Assembly: GCF_902506415.1 (NCBI RefSeq)
Contig: NZ_LR733275.1
Location: 5,184,176 to 5,248,175, forward strand
DNA: 64,000 nucleotides
Direction of reading: 5' to 3'
Origin: Massilia sp. 9I
GTDB taxonomy: Bacteria > Pseudomonadota > Gammaproteobacteria > Burkholderiales > Burkholderiaceae_D
Below, one piece after another: positions 9,752 to 17,333 of the stretch (its first letter is position 1; each line of letters starts with the position of its first letter). The translations under genes were made by a program, and so were the position numbers. Under the pieces are notes generated by a model. That model was given only the letters and a program-made list of their open reading frames with translations, had not been told where the DNA came from and searched no databases.

Positions 9752-10093
9752 GTGCCACAAATCGTCATCCTCCCTCATCCAGTCTTCTGCCCTGACGGCG
9801 CCGTCCTGGAATCCCCGGCCGGCAAGTCGATCTGCGACGTCCTGCTGGAAAACGACATCGAGATCGAGCACGCCTGCGACCGCGTCTGCGCCTGCACCAC
9901 CTGCCACGTGATCGTGCGCGAAGGCTTCGATTCGCTGAACGAGCAGGAAGAAAAGGAAGAGGACATGCTGGACAAGGCCTGGGGCCTGGAGCCGAACTCG
10001 CGCTTGTCCTGCCAGGCGATCGTCGCCGAGGAAGACCTGGTCGTCGAGATCCCGAAATACACCATCAACCACGCAGCAGAGAAGAACCACTGA
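9752..10093 (+). CDS. fdx: [2Fe-2S] ferredoxin of the isc system
   Basis: 113 residues of the adrenodoxin-like ISC ferredoxin type. Cluster ligands are Cys42, Cys48, Cys51 and Cys87 (ACDRVCACTTC and LSCQA); Cys46 is an additional cysteine also known in this family. It supplies electrons for cluster assembly on IscU. Translation starts at GTG (9752), giving the conserved MPQIVILPH. The acidic stretch NEQEEKEEDML probably contacts IscS or the reductase. It precedes iscX by 14 bp. Confidence 0.96.
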   Translation: MPQIVILPHPVFCPDGAVLESPAGKSICDVLLENDIEIEHACDRVCACTTCHVIVREGFDSLNEQEEKEEDMLDKAWGLEPNSRLSCQAIVAEEDLVVEIPKYTINHAAEKNH

Positions 10094-10107
10094 GCAGGAG
10101 GACTGCC

Positions 10108-10302
10108 ATGAAGTGGACTGACGTCTCGGCCATCGCCGAGGCCCTGTACGAGAAGTATCCGGACGTCGACCCCGCCACCGTGCGCTTCGTCGACCTGCAC
10201 AACTGGGTCGTCGGTCTCGACGGCTTCGGCGACGACCGCACGCGCGGCGGTGAACGCGTACTGGAAGCCATTCAGGCAGCATGGATCGATGAAGCACGCT
10301 AA
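10108..10302 (+). CDS. iscX: Fe-S assembly protein IscX
   Basis: 64 residues, a typical IscX (MKWTDVSAIAEALYEKYPD ... RFVDLHNWV ... WIDEAR). It is a small acidic winged-helix-like protein that binds iron and IscS and modulates desulfurase activity. AGGAGG precedes the ATG. Its last 14 bases overlap the start of the following methyltransferase, so the operon continues past the canonical isc set. Confidence 0.95.
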   Translation: MKWTDVSAIAEALYEKYPDVDPATVRFVDLHNWVVGLDGFGDDRTRGGERVLEAIQAAWIDEAR

Positions 10303-11167
10303 GCAAACACCCAAACCCACGGCAGCGCCCGAGCTGCCACCGGAGGTCCGTCCCGGCCAGTCGATCGAGCTGCTGAAGGAACTCCACATCCTCACGCGCG
10401 ACGGCAAACTGAACCAGGACAGCCGCCGCAAGCTCAAGCAGGTCTACCACCTGTACAACTTCATCGAGCCGCTGCTGAAGGATGTCCGCGCCGAGAAGGG
10501 GACGGTCTCGCTGGTCGACCACGGCGCCGGCAAATCCTACCTCGGCTTCATCCTGTACGATCTGTTCTTCAAAGGCCTGGAAGACGGCTCGCACATCTAC
10601 GGCATCGAAACGCGCGAAGAGCTGGTGAGTAAATCGGCCGAGCTGGCGGCGCGCCTGGGCTTCGGCGGCATGTCCTTCCTGCCGCTGTCGGTGGCGGAAT
10701 CGACTACCTCCGACAAGCTGCCCGAGACGATCGACATCGTCACCGCACTGCACGCCTGTAACACGGCCACCGACGACGCGATCGACTTCGCGCTGAAGAA
10801 GAAGGCCAAGCACATGGTGCTCGTGCCGTGCTGCCAGGCCGAAGTGGCGAGCGTGCTGCGCAAGAACAAGGGCAAGGACCTGGGCCGCAGTGCGCTGACC
10901 GAGATCTGGCGCCACCCGATCCACACCCGCGAGTTCGGCAGCCAGATCACCAACGTGATGCGCTGCCTGCAGCTGGAAGCGCACGGCTACCAGGTGACCG
11001 TGACCGAACTGGTAGGCTGGGAGCACTCGATGAAGAATGAGCTCATCGTGGCGACCTACAAGAACCTGCCGCGCCGCCGCCCGACCGAGCGCCTGCAGGA
11101 AGTGATGGCCGAACTGGGCCTCGACGAAATGAAGCAGCGTTTCTACACACCCGTAACTGCAGACTGA
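10289..11167 (+). CDS. class I SAM-dependent methyltransferase
   Basis: 292 residues. LVDHGAGKSYLGFILYDLF (about 71-89) is the glycine-rich SAM loop, followed by GIETREELV (acidic end of strand 2), TALHACNTATDDAIDFAL and LVPCCQAEVASVL. This matches a family of uncharacterised methyltransferases with a CCQ-like motif in the region where RNA methyltransferases place their catalytic residues; substrate unknown, RNA being a guess. The ATG at 10289 overlaps the end of iscX. The earlier in-frame start at 10250 would lie wholly inside iscX and is not preferred. It is 7 bp before the aldolase gene. Confidence 0.75.
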   Translation: MKHAKQTPKPTAAPELPPEVRPGQSIELLKELHILTRDGKLNQDSRRKLKQVYHLYNFIEPLLKDVRAEKGTVSLVDHGAGKSYLGFILYDLFFKGLEDGSHIYGIETREELVSKSAELAARLGFGGMSFLPLSVAESTTSDKLPETIDIVTALHACNTATDDAIDFALKKKAKHMVLVPCCQAEVASVLRKNKGKDLGRSALTEIWRHPIHTREFGSQITNVMRCLQLEAHGYQVTVTELVGWEHSMKNELIVATYKNLPRRRPTERLQEVMAELGLDEMKQRFYTPVTAD

Positions 11168-11174
11168 GAACGAC

Positions 11175-12209
11175 ATGAGCGACATGAACCAGAAGTGGAT
11201 CGACCTGCGCAGCGACACCGTCACCCAACCTTCCGAAGCCATGCGTGCCGCCATGGCGGCCGCCGACGTCGGCGATGACGTGTACGCCGACGACCCCTCG
11301 GTCAACCGCCTGCAGGACTACGCCGCCGACCTGTTCGGCTATGAGGCCGGCATGTTCGCACCGTCGGGCACCCAGACCAACCTGATCGCGCTGATGACCC
11401 ATTGCGGCCGCGGCGACGAGTACCTGGTCGGCCAGGAAGCGCACACCTACAAATACGAAGGCGGCGGCGCCGCGGTGCTCGGTTCGATCCAGCCGCAGCC
11501 GATCGCCAACCAGCCGGACGGCTCGATCTCGCTGTCGGACATCGAGGCCTACATCAAGCCCGACGACATGCACTTCGCGCGCACCCGCCTGCTGGCGCTG
11601 GAAAACACCATCGGCGGCCGCGTGCTGTCGCAGGACTACGTGAAGGCAGCGACCGATCTGGCGCACAGCAAGGGCCTGGCCACCCACCTGGACGGCGCCC
11701 GCATCGCCAATGCGGCCGTCAAGCAGGGCATCAGCCTGCGCGACGTGGTCAAGGGCTTTGATACCGTCTCGGTCTGCCTGTCGAAGGGCCTGGGTGCACC
11801 GGTCGGCTCCGTGCTGCTGGGCCCGAAGGCCTTCATCGAGCAGGGCAAGCGCTGGCGCAAGATGCTGGGCGGCGGCATGCGCCAGGCCGGCGTGCTGGCG
11901 GCAGCCGCGCAGTACGCGCTGGAGCACAACGTGCAGCGCCTGGCGGAAGATCACGACAACGCCGCTGCGCTGGCGCGCGGCCTGTCCGAGATTTCGGTGC
12001 TGAACGTCGGCACCCCGCAGACCAACATCTTCTGGCTGGACATCCCGGCCGCCGCTTGCGAGCCGCTGCGCCAAGCCCTGGCGCGCGCGCAGATCCGCGC
12101 CTCGATCGGCCCGCGTACCCGCCTGGTGACGCACCTGGACGTGAGCGCCGCCGACGTGGCGCGCACCGTCGAGGTGTTCAAGGCCTTCTTCGCTGATTGG
12201 CGCGCATGA
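11175..12209 (+). CDS. ltaE: low-specificity L-threonine aldolase
   Basis: 344-residue fold-type I PLP enzyme. It starts IDLRSDTVTQPS, the hallmark of the family, has GTQTNLIAL and LDGARIANA, and carries the PLP lysine at K204 in CLSKGLGAPVGS. It cleaves L-threonine/allo-threonine to glycine and acetaldehyde in the cytosol, supplying glycine and one-carbon metabolism. Being 7 bp downstream of the methyltransferase and overlapping the pseudouridine synthase by ATGA, it is part of the extended isc-linked operon. The relation to Fe-S assembly, if any, is unclear. Confidence 0.93.
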   Translation: MSDMNQKWIDLRSDTVTQPSEAMRAAMAAADVGDDVYADDPSVNRLQDYAADLFGYEAGMFAPSGTQTNLIALMTHCGRGDEYLVGQEAHTYKYEGGGAAVLGSIQPQPIANQPDGSISLSDIEAYIKPDDMHFARTRLLALENTIGGRVLSQDYVKAATDLAHSKGLATHLDGARIANAAVKQGISLRDVVKGFDTVSVCLSKGLGAPVGSVLLGPKAFIEQGKRWRKMLGGGMRQAGVLAAAAQYALEHNVQRLAEDHDNAAALARGLSEISVLNVGTPQTNIFWLDIPAAACEPLRQALARAQIRASIGPRTRLVTHLDVSAADVARTVEVFKAFFADWRA

Positions 12210-12952
12210 GCATGGAAAATAAAGCGGACGACGCCATCCGCCTGGCCAAGCGCGTCGCCGCGCAGCTGGGCTGCTCGCGCGCCGAGGCCGAGCGCTACAT
12301 CGCCGGCGGCGGCGTCAGCGTCGACGGCAAGGTCGTCGAAGACCCCGCCAGCCGCGTCCTGCCGTCGCAGGAGGTGCGCGTGCTGCCGGGTGCATCGGCG
12401 GAAGAAGCGCCGCCGGTGACCATCCTGCTGCACAAGCCGGCCGGTTTCAATTCCGGCGTCGGCGCGCGTGGCGAGCCTGCTCTTGGCTGCCTGACGGAGG
12501 AATCGCTGGCGCAGGGCCACGGCCAGCCGCGCTTCCTCAAGCGTCATCTGGCCAAACTGACCCTGACCTCGCCGCTGGAAACGGATGCGAGCGGGTTGGT
12601 GGTCTTGACCCAGGACTTCCGCGTGACGCGCAAGCTGGTGGAAGAGGGCGAGCGCGTCGAGCAGGAATACATCGTCGACGTCACCGGCACGATCAAGGAA
12701 GGCGGCCTGGCGCTGCTGAACCACGGCCTGCATTTCAACGGCAAGCCGATCGCGCCGATGAAGGTCAGCTGGCAGAACGAGCACCGCCTGCGTTTCGCCC
12801 TCAAGGGCGTCAAGCCGGGCCTGATCGACCACATGTGCCGCGAAGTGGGCCTGGAGATCGTCGAGATGCGCCGCATCCGCATCGGACGCGTGCCGATGGC
12901 CGGCCTGCAGCCAGGCCAGTGGCGCTACCTGCTGGACTACGAGCGCTTCTAG
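12206..12952 (+). CDS. RsuA/RluF-type rRNA pseudouridine synthase, catalytic Asp replaced
   Basis: 248 residues: an S4 RNA-binding domain (about 12-60, RVAAQLGCSRAEAERYIAGG) followed by a pseudouridine-synthase fold (LLHKPAGFNSG ... GLEIVEMRRIRIGRV). In RsuA/RluB/RluF enzymes the catalytic Asp is in GRLDxD(S/T)xGL. Here the matching segment is SPLETDASGL, so the catalytic position is Glu125 and GR is SP. The protein is otherwise well kept, so either a variant clade or loss of isomerase activity is possible. The ATG overlaps the aldolase stop. It is convergent with the SDR gene, the two stops overlapping by 4 bp. Confidence 0.82.
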   Translation: MSMENKADDAIRLAKRVAAQLGCSRAEAERYIAGGGVSVDGKVVEDPASRVLPSQEVRVLPGASAEEAPPVTILLHKPAGFNSGVGARGEPALGCLTEESLAQGHGQPRFLKRHLAKLTLTSPLETDASGLVVLTQDFRVTRKLVEEGERVEQEYIVDVTGTIKEGGLALLNHGLHFNGKPIAPMKVSWQNEHRLRFALKGVKPGLIDHMCREVGLEIVEMRRIRIGRVPMAGLQPGQWRYLLDYERF

Positions 12953-13914
12953 TCCGAGCGCTTGCGCAGCAGCTGCACCCCAAGTAGAGCCGCCAGCGCT
13001 ACGGCGCCCGCCACCATCGCCTTGTTGGAGGGTTCCGGGCGCCGCTGTCCGCTGTGGATGCCGCTCGCGCCGTGTGATGGCGCGTACAGCGTCCCGCGCG
13101 TCTCCGGCACGCGCTCTGCGCGCCTTGCCCACCGGTCCAGGAAGGCGTTCATGCCGGAAGCCACCAGGTTCGGCGTCGCAAAATTCGTCAGCCTGAACAG
13201 CAGGGCCGGCGCCCCCACCGCCGAGGTAGGGCGGGGATGGCGCGCCAGGGCGACGACCGCATCCGCCACCTTTTCAGGCGCCAGCACACCCGGTGGATAG
13301 GACAGCTTCGCGCCCGTATAGTTGGCGCCGTGGCGGAATCCCGGCGTATCGACGAAGGTCGGATACACGTCGCACACGTGGATGTTCGGCCGCTTGCCCA
13401 GTTCGGCGCGCAGGGCCTCGCTGAAGCCGCGCAGGCCGTACTTGCTGGCTGTGTAGGCCGCGGCGTAAGGGGAGGCGACGAAACCGCCGACCGAGATCAT
13501 GTTGACCCAGATCCCGCGATCCTGCTCGAGGAAGATCGGCATCACCGCGTGGGCGTCGTTCATGTGGGTGATGAGGTTGGTCTCGATCACGCGCCGGTGG
13601 TCGCTCATCGGCACTTCGGCATATTTGCCGACCGCGCCGGCGCCGACATTGCTGAACCACAGGTCAATCCTGCCCAGGATAGCGCGCGCCTTGCGGGCGA
13701 AGTCGGCGACCGCGTCGGCGTCGATCGCATCCACCACCAGCGCCTCGGCCACGCCGCCGGCTTCGCGGCAACGGCGCGCCACGTCGTCCAGGCCTTCCTT
13801 GCCGCGCGCGCCGAGCACCAGCCGGGCGCCTTCACGCGCAAAGGCGACGGCCGTCGCGGCGCCGATGCCGCTCGATGCGCCCATGATGACGACGCGGATG
13901 TTTGATAGCTCCAT
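12949..13914 (-). CDS. short-chain dehydrogenase/reductase with C-terminal membrane anchor
   Basis: 321 residues. The Rossmann NAD(P) motif is MGASSGIGAA (11-20). The catalytic set is Ser141, Tyr154 and Lys158 (YTASKYG), and SNVGAGAVG stands where NNAG is usual. After the roughly 260-residue SDR core comes a polar linker and a hydrophobic segment (about 299-316, AMVAGAVALAALLGVQLL) followed by RKR, suggesting tail anchoring in the inner membrane. Substrate unknown; the long C-terminal part resembles SDRs annotated as oxidoreductases of lipid or ketone substrates. Confidence 0.85.
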   Translation of the reverse strand: MELSNIRVVIMGASSGIGAATAVAFAREGARLVLGARGKEGLDDVARRCREAGGVAEALVVDAIDADAVADFARKARAILGRIDLWFSNVGAGAVGKYAEVPMSDHRRVIETNLITHMNDAHAVMPIFLEQDRGIWVNMISVGGFVASPYAAAYTASKYGLRGFSEALRAELGKRPNIHVCDVYPTFVDTPGFRHGANYTGAKLSYPPGVLAPEKVADAVVALARHPRPTSAVGAPALLFRLTNFATPNLVASGMNAFLDRWARRAERVPETRGTLYAPSHGASGIHSGQRRPEPSNKAMVAGAVALAALLGVQLLRKRSD

Positions 13915-14010
13915 GGCTCACCTTTCTTCAAGATGGATATCTGAAGCCTGCGATTATTCCGGTGTTTTTGCCCTTGCCGCGTTCGAATGCCACGCAGCAA
14001 GAGGAGCCGC

Positions 14011-14562
14011 TTAGCGCTTGGCCTTTTTCGGCAGCGCGATCAGGAGCGTCCCGGCCAGGCGGTCATGGAGGAACTGGCGGTCCCTGTCGAACAGCGCAGT
14101 CATCGCCCAGGGCACGATCCCGATCGCGAGCGCGATCCCAATCTGGCCGGGCTTGTGCAGGCCGAAGGCCCAGCACACGGCCAACGCGGGCGCGAACCAG
14201 CCCCAGGCGAGCACGTAGCGCAGCAGCGCCGTCCTGAACGGCAGCTTGTGGTGGCCGGGCTTGACCACCTTCATGCGCCAGGTCTTCATGGCCAGCGTAT
14301 GGCCGCTGTCGATCCAGCACCACATGAAGTAGGCGCCGGCGACGCCGATCAGCCACAGGTTCATGCCGAACTTGGCCAGCGGGTGCTGGCTGTTCAGGGT
14401 CAGCAGCATGTACAGCCCGATCGCGAACGCGCCCACCGCGAACAGGCAGAAGGCCTCGTACACCATCGCCATCAGGCGGCGCCGCACGCTCGGCGTCTCG
14501 ACCCTCGCCGTCTTAGTTGGTGGCGTTGCTGGCGCTGCTTGGGCTGCTGGCATTGGGGGCAT
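14011..14562 (-). CDS. RDD-family membrane protein
   Basis: 183 residues. After a Pro/Ala-rich leader the RDD fold begins at RRLMAMVYEAF (about 28-38). Three to four hydrophobic segments follow (about 38-58, 66-84, 113-133 and 137-155). DSGHTLAMKTWRMKVV and the terminal DRDRQFLHDRLAGT are the defining conserved segments. RDD proteins are small inner-membrane proteins, some implicated in ion transport; no substrate can be given. Its start lies inside the DUF3106 gene (50 bp overlap), so it is probably translated from the same sigma-factor operon mRNA. Confidence 0.85.
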   Translation of the reverse strand: MPPMPAAQAAPATPPTKTARVETPSVRRRLMAMVYEAFCLFAVGAFAIGLYMLLTLNSQHPLAKFGMNLWLIGVAGAYFMWCWIDSGHTLAMKTWRMKVVKPGHHKLPFRTALLRYVLAWGWFAPALAVCWAFGLHKPGQIGIALAIGIVPWAMTALFDRDRQFLHDRLAGTLLIALPKKAKR

Positions 14563-15271
14563 TCTGGACGGAAGGGGCGGCGGTGGCAGAGGCGGCTGGG
14601 TTAGATGCCGGCGCTGCGGCGGGCGGCGCCGGGGTGGGACTGGCGGCCGTGGCAGGGGCCGCCGGCGTGGGCAACATGCACGAGAGGCCGCGGCGGACGG
14701 CGCCCGGCGGGCAGCTGGTCGGCGCGGCGATGACGGGCGAATGCGGCAATGCGGGCGCCCCCGGCGCTGCGCCGGCGCGGGCCAGGCGACGCTTTTCTTC
14801 CTCGGACAGCTGCTTGTAGCTCTCCCAGGTCGCGGCTTTCTGGCCGGGATCGAGCTTGCGGGTCTTGTTGAAGTTTTCGCGCGCCAGGTTGCGCTGTGCG
14901 GGCGTGAGGCGCATCCACTGGCGCATGCGCTCGTGCACGCGCTGCTGCTCGGCCGGGGTCATGGAGGCGAAGCGGGCCGACAGTTCGAGCCAGCGGCGCT
15001 TGCGCATGCCGTCCAGGCCATCCCATTCGGGCTGCAGTGGCTTGAGCGCGGCCTGCTGGGAGCGCGTCAGTTCGCGCCAGAGCGGCTTGTCGAGGGTCTT
15101 GGCGGGTGGCTTGGCGCCGGCAGCGGTCGTCGGAGGGCTGCCTGCGCCGCGGGCGGCAGGCGCGGTGGATTCGGACCGGTTGTAGACCGCCCAGGTCGCA
15201 GCCCCGGCAATCAAGACCGCTGCCGCAGTTGCAACAACGGCGATGCGGGGCTTCGGCGCGGTTTTCGTCAT
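14513..15271 (-). CDS. DUF3106-domain protein, membrane-anchored and periplasmic
   Basis: 252 residues. An N-terminal hydrophobic segment (about 10-30, VVATAAAVLIAGAATWAVY) anchors or exports it. The DUF3106 region (about 58-165) has repeated WRELTRSQQAALKPLQPEWD / RWLELSARFASMTPAEQQRV / RMRQWMRLTPAQRNLARENF units. These read like three short helical repeats with a W...L...P..Q pattern. The C-terminus (about 185-252) is Pro/Ala/Ser-rich low complexity with two cysteines before it. Function unknown. It starts 4 bp inside the end of the DUF3619 gene and ends inside the RDD gene, in one operon with the sigma factor. Confidence 0.85.
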   Translation of the reverse strand: MTKTAPKPRIAVVATAAAVLIAGAATWAVYNRSESTAPAARGAGSPPTTAAGAKPPAKTLDKPLWRELTRSQQAALKPLQPEWDGLDGMRKRRWLELSARFASMTPAEQQRVHERMRQWMRLTPAQRNLARENFNKTRKLDPGQKAATWESYKQLSEEEKRRLARAGAAPGAPALPHSPVIAAPTSCPPGAVRRGLSCMLPTPAAPATAASPTPAPPAAAPASNPAASATAAPSVQNAPNASSPSSASNATN

Positions 15272-15666
15272 TGCTGGCGCTGTTGCGACTCCACGTAGGC
15301 GTTGAAGCCATGGTCGAGGTACGCGGTCAGCGGCAGCTCGTCGGCCAGCACGGCGGCGTCGATTTCGGCCATCGCGGCCAGGCGCTGCTGCTGCTCGTAC
15401 TGGTACACGCCGCCCATGCCGATGACCAGCGCCAGCATCGGGACCGCAACGGCGATGCGCGCCAGTGCCGGGCCGGTGAAGAGGGCATTGAAGTCGAACA
15501 GCGGGCGCTTGCCGGCTTTGACGGGCGCCGCGTCAGGCTTCTTGCGTGACAAGGCGAGCGCGCGTGCCGCAGCCAGCCGCTCGGTTGTCGAAACCGGCAG
15601 CGCGTCGAGGTTCTCGTTCAGGGCATGGCGTATCTTGTACGCCAGGTTGATGTCGTCCGTGTTCAT
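15268..15666 (-). CDS. DUF3619 protein, possible anti-sigma factor
   Basis: 132 residues: a cytosolic N-terminal part (about 1-70, MNTDDINLAYKIRHALNENL), one transmembrane helix (about 77-96) and a short periplasmic tail. This one-helix topology and the position directly after an ECF sigma gene (ATGA overlap) are what an anti-sigma factor would show. However, no ZAS zinc motif (HxxxCxxC) is present, so the role is inference from context. The start at 15666 is chosen by that overlap and the conserved MNTDDI. Confidence 0.8.
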   Translation of the reverse strand: MNTDDINLAYKIRHALNENLDALPVSTTERLAAARALALSRKKPDAAPVKAGKRPLFDFNALFTGPALARIAVAVPMLALVIGMGGVYQYEQQQRLAAMAEIDAAVLADELPLTAYLDHGFNAYVESQQRQQ

Positions 15667-16232
15667 AGCTTGATTCCCTTGGCCTTGAGCGCCTCGGCGA
15701 GGGCGTGGGTTGCGCGGGAACAGTGCGTTTTTACGCTTCCCTCGGAGCAACCCATCGCTTCGGCCGTCTCGGCCACGTCCATATCCTGCCAGTAACGCAT
15801 GAGGAAGGCTTCCCGTTGACGCGCTGGGAGCTTTTCCACTTCTTCTTCGATCAGGCGCAAGGTTTGGGCGCGCTCGAACTGATCGGCACTCGACTCGGCG
15901 GCAGCCGTTCCTTCCTCCGCTTCATAGGAAGAAAGTATATCAAATTCCTCATCGTCTCCCTCCTGCCGGCTGAAGCCCCCAAAGAGGCTGACCCAGGTAT
16001 TCCGGACCTTTTCGCGGCGGAAGTAATCGAGGATGGTGGTCTGCAGGATGCGCTGGAACAGCATCGGCAGTTCGGCGGCCGGCTTGTCGCCGTATTTTTC
16101 GGCCAGCTTGATCATCGCATCCTGCACGATGTCCAGCGCCGATTCGTCCTTGCGGACCGCATACACCGCCTGCTTGAACGCACGCCGTTCGACATTCGCA
16201 AGGAAGTCGTTGAGTTCTTTGTCTGTGGCCAT
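15663..16232 (-). CDS. ECF-type RNA polymerase sigma factor
   Basis: 189 residues. Region 2 spans about 10-80 (AVYAVRKDESALDIVQDAMIKLAEKYGD ... ILQTTILDYFRREKVR), followed by an unusually long acidic linker (QEGDDEEFDILSSYEAEEG) and region 4 (about 125-185: LPARQREAFLMRYWQDMDVAETAEAMGCSEGSVKTHCSRA) with the -35-recognition helix. It heads a four-gene operon with DUF3619, DUF3106 and RDD proteins. I infer that it senses an envelope condition through the membrane proteins it is co-transcribed with; the regulon is unknown. Confidence 0.9.
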   Translation of the reverse strand: MATDKELNDFLANVERRAFKQAVYAVRKDESALDIVQDAMIKLAEKYGDKPAAELPMLFQRILQTTILDYFRREKVRNTWVSLFGGFSRQEGDDEEFDILSSYEAEEGTAAAESSADQFERAQTLRLIEEEVEKLPARQREAFLMRYWQDMDVAETAEAMGCSEGSVKTHCSRATHALAEALKAKGIKL

Positions 16233-16275
16233 GCGTTGTTGGAAGGGCGCTTGATGCGAATGCCGTAAGGAAAAC

Positions 16276-16305
16276 TATCGAATCCTAGCAAAAAACCATG
16301 TTTCA
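16276..16305 (-). promoter_or_regulatory. possible ECF-type promoter of the sigma operon
   Basis: On the minus strand, TGAAAC (16305-16300) and TCGATA (16281-16276) lie 18 bp apart, 44 bp before the sigma-factor start. The -35-like GAAAC is in the style of ECF autoregulated promoters. It is only a pattern match, with one copy in the window. Confidence 0.3.
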
Positions 16306-16444
16306 CGCATCGAAATCGCGCATTGCTTACTTAGTGGGCACCTTCTAGGCTGTCAAAAAACGCAGGAGCTTAGTCGAAATGATTCGTTGTTGAGGCAGTT
16401 GTGCGTGGCTATTCTGGAATCAGGTTCACTCAAGCTTAGCCATC

Positions 16445-17320
16445 ATGCCGCTCGATTCGCCCCGCCAGGATTTCGACATCCGCCCCCTCGTCAACCAGCC
16501 GCTCGGCGCCGAAGTGCTCGGGCTCGACCTCGGCCGCCCGCTCGGCGAGGAGGATTTCCGCCGCCTGCACCGCGCCCACCTGGACCACCACGTGCTGGTG
16601 TTCCGCGACCAGTCCATCACCCCGGCCGAGCAGGTGGCCTTCAGCCGCCGCTTCGGCCCGCTGCAGATCCACGTGCTGCGCCAGTTCCAGCTGCCCGAGC
16701 AGGAAGAAGTGCTGGTGATTTCGAACATCCGCGAAAACGGCCAGCCGATCGGCCTGGGCGACGCCGGCCATTTCTGGCACTCGGACCTGTCGTACAAGGC
16801 GGTGCCGAGCCTGGGTTCGATGCTGCACGCGCAGGAGCTGCCGACGGAGGGCGGCGACACCCTGTTCGCCAACCAGCACGCAGCCTACGACGCGCTGCCG
16901 GAGCGGCTCAAGCGCGAGATCGAGGATCTGCAGGCCGAGCATAGCTACCTGGCGAAATACGAAGAATTGCGCCAGCGCAACCCGTGGCGGCCGAAGCTGA
17001 CCCAGGAGCAGATCGACGAGGTGGTGCCGGCCGTGCACAAGGTGGTGCGCACCCATCCGGAGACCGGCCGCCGCGCCCTGTTCGTGAGCGAGCACTTCAC
17101 TACCTGCATCGTCGGCCTGCCGGAAGAGCGCAGCCGCGCGCTGCTCGATGAGCTGTTCGCCCACAGCACCCGCCCGGAATTCGTCTACCGCCACCAGTGG
17201 CAGCCGAAAGACATGGTGTTCTGGGACAACCGCTCGCTGATGCACCTGGCGACCGCGTTCCCGCAAGAGCAGCGCCGCAAGCTCTACCGCACGACCATCG
17301 AGGGCGACGTCCCTTTCTGA
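16445..17320 (+). CDS. TauD/TfdA-family Fe(II)/2-oxoglutarate dioxygenase
   Basis: 291 residues with the double-stranded beta-helix fold. The metal triad is His112 and Asp114 (FWHSDLSY) with a distal His in NRSLMHLAT (about 263). The 2-oxoglutarate-binding Arg is in RRKLYRTTIEG near the C-terminus. TauD-type enzymes hydroxylate small organic acids (taurine, sulfonates, alkyl sulfates, phenoxyacetates) so that sulfite or another leaving group is released. The gene is 13 bp before an ABC substrate-binding protein gene, so enzyme and importer probably handle the same compound, which cannot be named from sequence. Confidence 0.9.
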   Translation: MPLDSPRQDFDIRPLVNQPLGAEVLGLDLGRPLGEEDFRRLHRAHLDHHVLVFRDQSITPAEQVAFSRRFGPLQIHVLRQFQLPEQEEVLVISNIRENGQPIGLGDAGHFWHSDLSYKAVPSLGSMLHAQELPTEGGDTLFANQHAAYDALPERLKREIEDLQAEHSYLAKYEELRQRNPWRPKLTQEQIDEVVPAVHKVVRTHPETGRRALFVSEHFTTCIVGLPEERSRALLDELFAHSTRPEFVYRHQWQPKDMVFWDNRSLMHLATAFPQEQRRKLYRTTIEGDVPF

Positions 17321-17333
17321 ACCGGAAAATAAC

